Assembly: GCA_026770025.1 (NCBI GenBank) | Contig: JAMXDE010000043.1 | Coordinates: forward strand, 124,001-188,000 | Source of the DNA: Craspedostauros australis | Taxonomy: Eukaryota; Bacillariophyta; Bacillariophyceae; Mastogloiales; Achnanthaceae | Reading direction: 5' to 3' | DNA: 64,000 bases | The notes under the pieces: model-generated | What the model saw: only the letters and a program-made list of their open reading frames with translations | Told to the model about the DNA's origin: nothing | Databases searched by the model: none | Translations under genes and position numbers: made by a program | Part shown: positions 54,394-61,232 of the stretch, in pieces | Layout: each line of letters starts with the position of its first letter | Position numbering within the stretch: the stretch's first letter is position 1

Positions 54394-56311
54394 TCTTTGT
54401 GCACTTCACCATATCATCTTGTGGACAGCTGATACCGGTGCCAAGAATGGGAAAGAGGAGCAAAGTGGGACACTGCAGAAGCAGCCATGGGAAGCCAATG
54501 TGCCATGGAATTGAATGCTCCAGACGACTGGCTCAGTCATCACGAAGTAGCTCCAGAGGCAAGCGATTGACTCGTGATCAGAATTCCATTCGTTGGAGTG
54601 ATGGTGATGGCGCAAAGTGGAAATGGCGATCAGCCCACTGCTGTGTCACACATTCCAAGTCACTCATTGGCTCAACACTTCCACACACATGCAGGGAAAC
54701 AACGATGGCAAGTGTGCATGTGCTATTGAAGGTGGTGCAGGTGATGCACTTCATCATACAACCGCTAGCTCACACTTCATGATTTGGTTTGGTTGTGGAT
54801 AGTGAGACAGGATGGATGTGGCTGCGAGTGAGCAAGGAGCTTGGAATATCAACAGCATTGAACCTCAGTTGGAGTTGCTATTGACACTTTCATCGTCATT
54901 GAATTGTTGGGTCCTTGTGGTATGCAAGCATTCACCCGATTGTTTGAACCAGCCATGGGGCAGCTGGTGAGCCGACGAGCAAAGAAAGAGCCATGCACCT
55001 TGGTAATTGCACTTTGGTCATGCTTGATGCAACTGAAGCATGTTTTTGCAATACCCAGAGGATTTCCAACACTTGTGTCCTCATCACTGCATCTAACAAT
55101 ACTCTGAATGATCACTTGATGAAGCTTGTGAATGTTGTGATGACATCTGACTTGACATGTGTGGGTGGCTCTTGATCTGGATTTGGTGCACAATTGGGAT
55201 CAAGCTGAGTGAGAAGAGAGAACAAGAGATGGCATGCAAGCAGGATAGCAACCAAGGGGATGTCATGTGATGCCAATTGAAGTGTGTCAATGATGTGATA
55301 ATGTATGTGCTGACAGCAAAACCAAGCTTACCTGGCTCTACTCCTCCACCACCTTGGCTTGCTGCTGTTGGAGTGTGCGAGGCTTGCTTTGGTCCAACCA
55401 ATTGGTTGGATTTGCGGATACTCTGGTGTTCAAAGCAGTGTATTTTGTGTGCAATGTATTGGTACCATATGATGCATTGGCATCAAGCCATTGTTTTTCA
55501 CATCTCAGGACCAATCCACCTCAGGGTGTGTGTGTCTTGAGCAATGCTCCAGCTTGACGACTTGGCCAATGGCATCATTGGATCAAAGATGTGCAGCATT
55601 GGCATCAACACGGAGACATCACACAGATCTCCAGCATGATGCGTGATCTGGCCTCAGCTCTGCCATCTGTAAGCTTCACGTTTCCGCACAAGACATGCAT
55701 CCTCCACCCGAACTTGTTCAGATGGGGTAATTGAAGCACCAGCGATCGCGCTCGTCATCTGGATGGTGTTTGCAGAAGGAAGTGTGCTTGGGCGGGTGTT
55801 GCTATTGTGGTAGTCGGAGATCATGGTGTGTGAGGTGTTCTGTGGAAAGTGTACGACTGGGAAACGAGTGTGACGGAAAAAGTATCATGGCGACCAAGTC
55901 GCTCGCACCAACAGTCACGTCGTTGGACGCACACCCTGCGATCCGACACAGCTTGGCACAAACAGGGAAGCTTCTGTCGAATGACTCAATGGACTCAAGA
56001 TCATCGAGTTCGATCGCACACATTCCTTCTTCGTGTTTCTTTCGTGTTTCTTTCGTGTTGTTTGTGTGTGTGTGTGTTTTGTGGTGGATGTCGAGAAGGA
56101 TCCGCACCAACCAGTTCTTCCACGACAAACAAGAGTGCGATCATGGAACAGAGAAACAGAACGTGCGAACAAGACAACGACAACCTTGCTATTCCTTGCA
56201 ACAGTTTGGTCTCATACCATCAGTCAGCATCTTCATCATAAGACCGTGAACACATTGATCAATCATCCAGCAATTGTTTGTCTACCAACAGCTCAACAAC
56301 CAACGACCAAC
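54394..56311. other. Intergenic region, TG/CA-rich and apparently CpG-poor
   Basis: About 1.9 kb. From 54400 to ~55650 the DNA is rich in TG and CA and has few CG pairs by eye, like decayed transposon DNA, but I find no recognisable element. A (TG)n tract lies at 56061-56078. The last ~60 bases are the leader of the ankyrin-BTB gene. The upstream in-frame ATG at 56033 is not preferred. Confidence 0.45.
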
Positions 56312-58489
56312 ATGCCAAATGTCTCAGACGAACAACTCATTGATGCTGCTATTGCAGGTGATCTGTCGGTGTTGAGGGAATGGAAGGAGCAGAATGAAGG
56401 ACGTGATGTCAACACGGTCAAAGACGGCTGTGGTCACACTCCCCTTCATTGGGCATGTCGCAACGGGCGCTTGGAGTGTGCCAAGTACCTCATCGAATCA
56501 ACCAACGCCGATGTCAACTGCAAAGACAACTATGGCTACACTCCACTTCATCGAGCATGCGGCAAAGGCAGCCTGGAATGTGTGAAGTACCTCATCGAAT
56601 CAGCCAACGCCAATGTCAACTGCAAAGACGACTATGGCAACACTCCACTTCATGAGGCATGCATCAACGGCAGCCTGGAATGTGTGAAGTACCTCATCGA
56701 ATCAGCCAACGCCAATGTCAACTGCAAGAACAAAGGTGGCAACACTCTACTTCATAAGGCATGCATCAACGGCCGTTATGAATGCGTCGAGTACCTCATC
56801 GAATCAGCCAACGCCAATGTCAACTGCAAGAACGACGATGGCTACACTCCACTTCATGAGGCATGCTTTGGAGGCAGCCTGGAATGTGTGAAGTACCTCA
56901 TCGAATCAACCAACGCCGATGTCAACTGCAAGAACAAATTTGGCAACACTCCACTTCATACGGCATGCGCCAACGGCCACCTGGAATGTGTGAAGTACCT
57001 CATCGAAACATGCAACGCCGATGTCAACTGCAAAGGCTACAATGGCTACACTCCACTTCATGGGGCATGCTCCCACGGCCACCTGGAATGTGTGAAGTAC
57101 CTCATCGAAACATGCAACGCCGATGTCAACTGCAAGAACAACGATGGCGACACTCCACTTCATACGGCATGCAATAGAGGCCACCTGGAGTGTGTCAAGT
57201 ACCTCATCGAAACATGCAACGCCGATGTCAACTGCAAGAACAACGATGGCGACACTCCACTTCATTGGGCATGCAATAGAGGCCACCTGGAGTGTGTCAA
57301 GTACCTCATCGAAACATGCAACGCCGATGTCAACTGCAAAGCCAACAATGGCAACACTCCACTTCATAAGGCATGCTACTGGGGCCAGTCTAAATGCGTC
57401 AAGTACCTCGTCGAATCAACCAAGGTCAATATCGACATCCAAAACAACGACAACAAAACACCTGTCAAATTAATCAAAGCGGAAGATCAGGTCAAGATGA
57501 TGAGATCAATCATGAAGCGTCTCGATCATCTCAGTCAACGCAACTTGCAACTGCAGACACAGCTGCAAACAGAGACGCAGGTGCACAAGCAAAGCCACAC
57601 AAACACCATCACAACACCAACCAAGCACGACAATCCTAAAATCCACACAACAACCAACATCAGCATCGACCAAGATCGTCGCAGCGCTGTTCGTTCTGAG
57701 GCCAAGGCAGACATCACCTTCCTGTGCGGACAAGGCGACGAACAACAGCCAATCAAAGCAAACTCCGGAGTCCTCATGGTCACTGTTCCGTCCATTCAGA
57801 CATTGATCGACTCGGGAATCCAACATCAGCATGTTGATGACGGCACTGATGACAACACTGATTCTGCCAATGCCCCACCCCGCAGGCTCATCCCTCTTCC
57901 CAACCATCAACCCAAATACGTCCAACGTGTCCTCGAATGCATCTACACAGGTGAGATATCCTTCGATCACAGCGCTCCGGACAACGATACTGATACCCGC
58001 GATGGCGTTCATGACGATGATGATGGCGCTGACCAGCCAACTCCCACCCTCGATGGACAGGACGATCTACAACAGCTGATCCTTGTTGCCAACGAGTTCG
58101 GCTTCTGGCGACTCAAGCTTGTTCTTGAAGCAAAGTTGGTCCACACTCATCTCACAGAGGACACCATGATACATGCGTTGATATTCGCTGATCAACACAA
58201 CTGCGTGGTGTTGAAGGATGCAGCAATGAGAATGGCAGCTCGAAACATGCAGACTTTACTCGCTCGTGAAGATTGCAGCAAGTTGTTTCAACACCCTCAA
58301 CTGCCGGGAGAGATCCATGCCATCTTCAGTGGGAGAGCAGTAAGCAATGAAGTTGATGACGAGTACAGTGCCATGTCCATGATGGATTTGTACAAGGTCG
58401 TGGATGAAAACGAGGGTACAGCACAAGTGGATTCATACATGGATCGTGCAACGTTGATGAACTTCGTGCGGTCCGTCACACCTGGCTGA
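56312..58489 (+). CDS. Ankyrin-repeat protein with C-terminal BTB/POZ domain
   Basis: 725 residues, intronless, start MPNVSDEQL (56312); the pseudogene at 53990 shares this start. After a 40-residue cap come ten ankyrin repeats of exactly 34 residues (residues ~45-385), each like NTPLHEACINGSLECVKYLI then ESANANVNCK. The DNA units are close to identical. Next is a Gln/Leu-rich coiled-coil-like stretch (RNLQLQTQLQTETQVH). A BTB/POZ domain begins at ~465 with ADITFLCGQGDEQQ, includes KANSGVLMVTVPSIQTLI and YVQRVLECIYTGEI, and ends in ADQHNCVVLKDAAMRMAARN (BACK-like). BTB domains dimerise and often recruit Cullin-3 ubiquitin ligases, with the partner domain (here ankyrins) choosing the target. 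That role is inferred from architecture. An acidic insert (~550-575, DDDDGADQ) splits the BTB part. Confidence 0.9.
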   Translation: MPNVSDEQLIDAAIAGDLSVLREWKEQNEGRDVNTVKDGCGHTPLHWACRNGRLECAKYLIESTNADVNCKDNYGYTPLHRACGKGSLECVKYLIESANANVNCKDDYGNTPLHEACINGSLECVKYLIESANANVNCKNKGGNTLLHKACINGRYECVEYLIESANANVNCKNDDGYTPLHEACFGGSLECVKYLIESTNADVNCKNKFGNTPLHTACANGHLECVKYLIETCNADVNCKGYNGYTPLHGACSHGHLECVKYLIETCNADVNCKNNDGDTPLHTACNRGHLECVKYLIETCNADVNCKNNDGDTPLHWACNRGHLECVKYLIETCNADVNCKANNGNTPLHKACYWGQSKCVKYLVESTKVNIDIQNNDNKTPVKLIKAEDQVKMMRSIMKRLDHLSQRNLQLQTQLQTETQVHKQSHTNTITTPTKHDNPKIHTTTNISIDQDRRSAVRSEAKADITFLCGQGDEQQPIKANSGVLMVTVPSIQTLIDSGIQHQHVDDGTDDNTDSANAPPRRLIPLPNHQPKYVQRVLECIYTGEISFDHSAPDNDTDTRDGVHDDDDGADQPTPTLDGQDDLQQLILVANEFGFWRLKLVLEAKLVHTHLTEDTMIHALIFADQHNCVVLKDAAMRMAARNMQTLLAREDCSKLFQHPQLPGEIHAIFSGRAVSNEVDDEYSAMSMMDLYKVVDENEGTAQVDSYMDRATLMNFVRSVTPG
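56426..57445 (+). repeat. 102-bp in-frame tandem repeats encoding ankyrin units
   Basis: Ten units of 102 bp (34 codons). Words such as ACTCCACTTCAT, TGTGAAGTACCTCATCGAA and GCCGATGTCAACTGCAA recur at constant spacing. Sequence identity between neighbours is high even at third positions, which points to recent unit duplication or gene conversion. Confidence 0.9.
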
Positions 58490-59239
58490 GGCCGATGGCG
58501 CTGCTGCTGAAGAAGAGGAGTGAATCACAACAACAGTAGACAGAGAAGTGAGCGTGTCATGAAGAAGAGGAAAATGAATAGGCTGTAATCAGAGAAGCAA
58601 CTACACTACCGCATTTCGTAAGATAGCTATCAGTGATACATCCAATGGTGCGCCCGGCACGTCTTGGATCTCGCCTTTGGTGACTCGCGCAGCGCGCTGT
58701 TCTATACACGACCGTATCATTTGCAGCACAGCCTGACTGGCTGGACAGCAAGGCATGCTCTTTGGCCAATACATTTCTGATGATCATGCCGCTGCATTGC
58801 AGATGATCCTGGTTGGTGAACAGCACGTTGGTGTACCATACAGCATCATTGGGCAGTGTGGCATGACGACGATGGTCTGGCCACCGCTGTTGTCGCCGAG
58901 ATCGTCGTCGCCAATCAAATGCTTTCCGCGTTCGTTGGTTTCAATGATGTGGAAGGAGTTGTGCGGAAGGAATTGTGTGGAAAAGCAAGGTGGTATCCGC
59001 TGGTGTCATGCATGGATCGTCGTACCCCACTGCAACTTGACAGGGCGGGATGTATGTATCGCGACTGTCGGCTTGTGGGTGTCAAGCAACCATGAACCAT
59101 GAACCTTCGGTCGTTGCTTTTCAGTTTGAGGCGCTCGTGGGTGCACCTCCTGCGAACCTGATAATACACTCAGCATAACATACTACTACCAATGCAATGA
59201 TCACTCTATTTGGTTGGCAGAGGAGATAGAGGCAAGGAG
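58490..59239. other. Spacer before copia element 2
   Basis: About 750 bp with no gene I can support. The left boundary of the copia LTR lies near its right end or further upstream (TGACAGGG at 59038 is an alternative LTR start). Confidence 0.45.
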
Positions 59240-59370
59240 TGTTGGCATACGTACGCAGGACAGACGTCCGCAGCCTCCGCCTCTGAAGAGTGACAACGGA
59301 GACAGTCTCCTCCCATAAATCCATCATTAGCACACACACACACACACATCCTCCCGTACAGATACTGACA
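59240..59370 (+). repeat. Candidate 5' LTR of copia element 2
   Basis: The right end is well supported: CTGACA at 59365-59370 followed directly by the primer-binding-type sequence GGTTATGG, the same layout as element 1 (TTGACA then GGTTA). The left end (TGTTGG at 59240) is a guess from the usual TG start. It contains a (CA)n tract at about 59330-59348. Confidence 0.45.
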
Positions 59371-59382
59371 GGTTATGGCTTG
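59371..59382 (+). other. Candidate primer-binding site of copia element 2
   Basis: GGTTATGGCTTG directly follows the LTR end. GGTTATGG is the start of the site used by Drosophila copia, which pairs with the anticodon arm of initiator tRNA-Met (CCATAACC) rather than with its 3' CCA end. Self-priming by a half tRNA is therefore likely. Confidence 0.55.
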
Positions 59383-59513
59383 TTTCATGCTATTGTGATC
59401 ACATCCTCTCCTTTCTTCGTGCTCTTCGTTTCAGGACGTTTCATTCCCTGGCCTCGAGCTGTATGCCCTCTCGTCACCCTCTCTTCGCTCCGCACTTCGT
59501 TCCGCTCTCTACC

Positions 59514-61232
59514 ATGGCCCCCGCTGATGACACCTCTCCGCCCACGGCGACGGTGACAACTGCTCAAACCATTTCGCTTCGCCTTGGATGGAAATGGTTT
59601 CCGGCCGCCATGGAGGGGCTGCAGGTGCGCTCCGACGACGAACTCTACGACCTATTCTACGCGCCCGATGACGGCTTTCACGAGTGCCTCTGCGCGTGGT
59701 CTGCAACGAGCCCACTTCATGTGCGGCACCTGTGGCGCCTTCGCGCGTGGTATTTGACAACCGGCGAGGCTGACGACCAGTGGGCATCCAACCTCTCGGC
59801 GCGCGAGTTCCGCCCTTTCATGCGCCTCGAGAATCCGATCCCTCCCGCCTTCCGCTCCGTCCCCATGTCGGTGGCCTCTGTCGCTTCGCGTGCTGGTAAC
59901 ACAGGTCTACGCGCGGACAACGAGGTCGTGGACATATCCAAGGTGGCCGATCCTGCTGCGACCGTGCCGCCTGAAGGTGGTCCTCCTCCTCGCGACGGCG
60001 ACGCGCCTGGCGATGGTGCGGCTTCTACTACTCCTGCTGTGGACTCGCATACTCTCCCGCCTGCTGACTTCGAGGGTCCTTGTCGTGAGACCGCGGATTT
60101 TGACTACATCACCGACTCTGGCGTGGACTACTCTGTGGCCAACGCCAGCCCCGCGTTCCATCGGCACCGTACCTACGAGGTCCCGCCCGCTCTCGAGCGT
60201 CTGGACTACGGTGTCGGCCCGGCGTGGGACAAGTGGCGTCTTCCCCTGAAGGACGACTCGCCAGCCGCCGTGTTCAACTGGTACGGCCAGTTCCAGGCTG
60301 CTGCGGCGCGCGCAGACTTACACTTTTGCCTGCTGAACTCCTTCCAGCCGTCCACCTCTGTCGTTCCGCGCAATGTTCACGGCCCCCGTGTCTTTGCCAT
60401 GAATGATCAGCTGGTGGTTAAGCTACAGGCCGACGGCATCATCAACCTGGAGCATGCGGCACTTCGCCTGAAGTACACCAGCAGCATCGGCATCATGCCA
60501 CATCGGCTGTCGGCGTATGTGTTCCTGCACACTCTACTCTCTGGCGCGTACGATGCGGTGCAGACGCAGGTCCACAAGGCGCCGGCATTCCATGGCTCGG
60601 TCGCCACGTATGCTGAACAGCTTCTCAGCTATCAGCTCGTGGAGAGCCTTGTGTTTCGCCGCCACATCTCTCAGCTGGAACTCACCCGCCACTTCCTTGA
60701 GGAGCTCCGCGGCCATGGGTACGAGCTGGGGCACTTTCATACCGCGGTTCGTGGTGTTACCTCGGCCCGGGAGCTTCCACTCAACCTACGCGTGGAGCAA
60801 CTTGGGCAGGAGGTTGCCGATCTTCCCCAAACTCCTGCACGGGGTATCGCGCATCGCGTCAACACGCGCAGCCAAGGGCGCCATGATGGTGGTGGCCGCG
60901 GGCAGCGTCCAGAACGACGCCAGCATGCATTCTACAAACCCATGCCTGGTGCCTTCTGTGACGCCTGCTGCAACATGGGCCACACCAAGGACACGTGCAA
61001 GACTTTTGGGCGCCATGCGCATATGACCGAGTTCGCCGCGTCTCACCCTGATTATGCGGCCAGCATGCGCGACAAGTTCCGCGGGCACTTCACCAAGCAG
61101 ACTTTCAAGGCGAACACTCGGGCCATCCAATGTTTTGGCAATGAGGATCACGAGTCCTTCGCTGGCCTCATGGTGTCTGATGAGGTACTCGAGTCCGTCG
61201 ATCAGGATTTTTGGACTGCCGGCCAGGAGTAA
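59514..61232 (+). CDS. gag: copia element 2 Gag
   Basis: 572 residues from ATG at 59514, in a strong start context (ACCATGG); an in-frame ATG at 59463 is possible. The N-terminal part is Pro/Asp-rich (PPEGGPPPRDGDAPGDG). A central helical capsid-like region includes AAVFNWYGQFQAAAARADLH, VKLQADGIINLEHAALRLKY and a QLLSYQLVESL helix. Near residue 480 is a CCHC zinc knuckle, CDACCNMGHTKDTC (C-x2-C-x4-H-x4-C), preceded by an Arg/Gly-rich basic stretch, as expected for RNA binding. It packages the element RNA into virus-like particles. Its last 49 bases overlap the pol frame. Confidence 0.85.
   Translation: MAPADDTSPPTATVTTAQTISLRLGWKWFPAAMEGLQVRSDDELYDLFYAPDDGFHECLCAWSATSPLHVRHLWRLRAWYLTTGEADDQWASNLSAREFRPFMRLENPIPPAFRSVPMSVASVASRAGNTGLRADNEVVDISKVADPAATVPPEGGPPPRDGDAPGDGAASTTPAVDSHTLPPADFEGPCRETADFDYITDSGVDYSVANASPAFHRHRTYEVPPALERLDYGVGPAWDKWRLPLKDDSPAAVFNWYGQFQAAAARADLHFCLLNSFQPSTSVVPRNVHGPRVFAMNDQLVVKLQADGIINLEHAALRLKYTSSIGIMPHRLSAYVFLHTLLSGAYDAVQTQVHKAPAFHGSVATYAEQLLSYQLVESLVFRRHISQLELTRHFLEELRGHGYELGHFHTAVRGVTSARELPLNLRVEQLGQEVADLPQTPARGIAHRVNTRSQGRHDGGGRGQRPERRQHAFYKPMPGAFCDACCNMGHTKDTCKTFGRHAHMTEFAASHPDYAASMRDKFRGHFTKQTFKANTRAIQCFGNEDHESFAGLMVSDEVLESVDQDFWTAGQE
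61184..61232 (+). other. gag-pol overlap with candidate -1 frameshift point
   Basis: Gag ends at 61232 and pol is open from 61184, so they overlap by 49 bases. Within it, five T at 61208-61212 (gag codons GAT TTT TGG) give a possible slip point. It is not a perfect X-XXY-YYZ heptamer. No clear pseudoknot was worked out. Confidence 0.4.

Noticed and set aside
59038-59370. 333-bp alternative 5' LTR of copia 2 starting TGACAGGG
   Set aside because: It starts like the LTR of element 1 (TGACAG), but nothing else supports the longer LTR and the second LTR is outside the window; kept only as an alternative to 59240.
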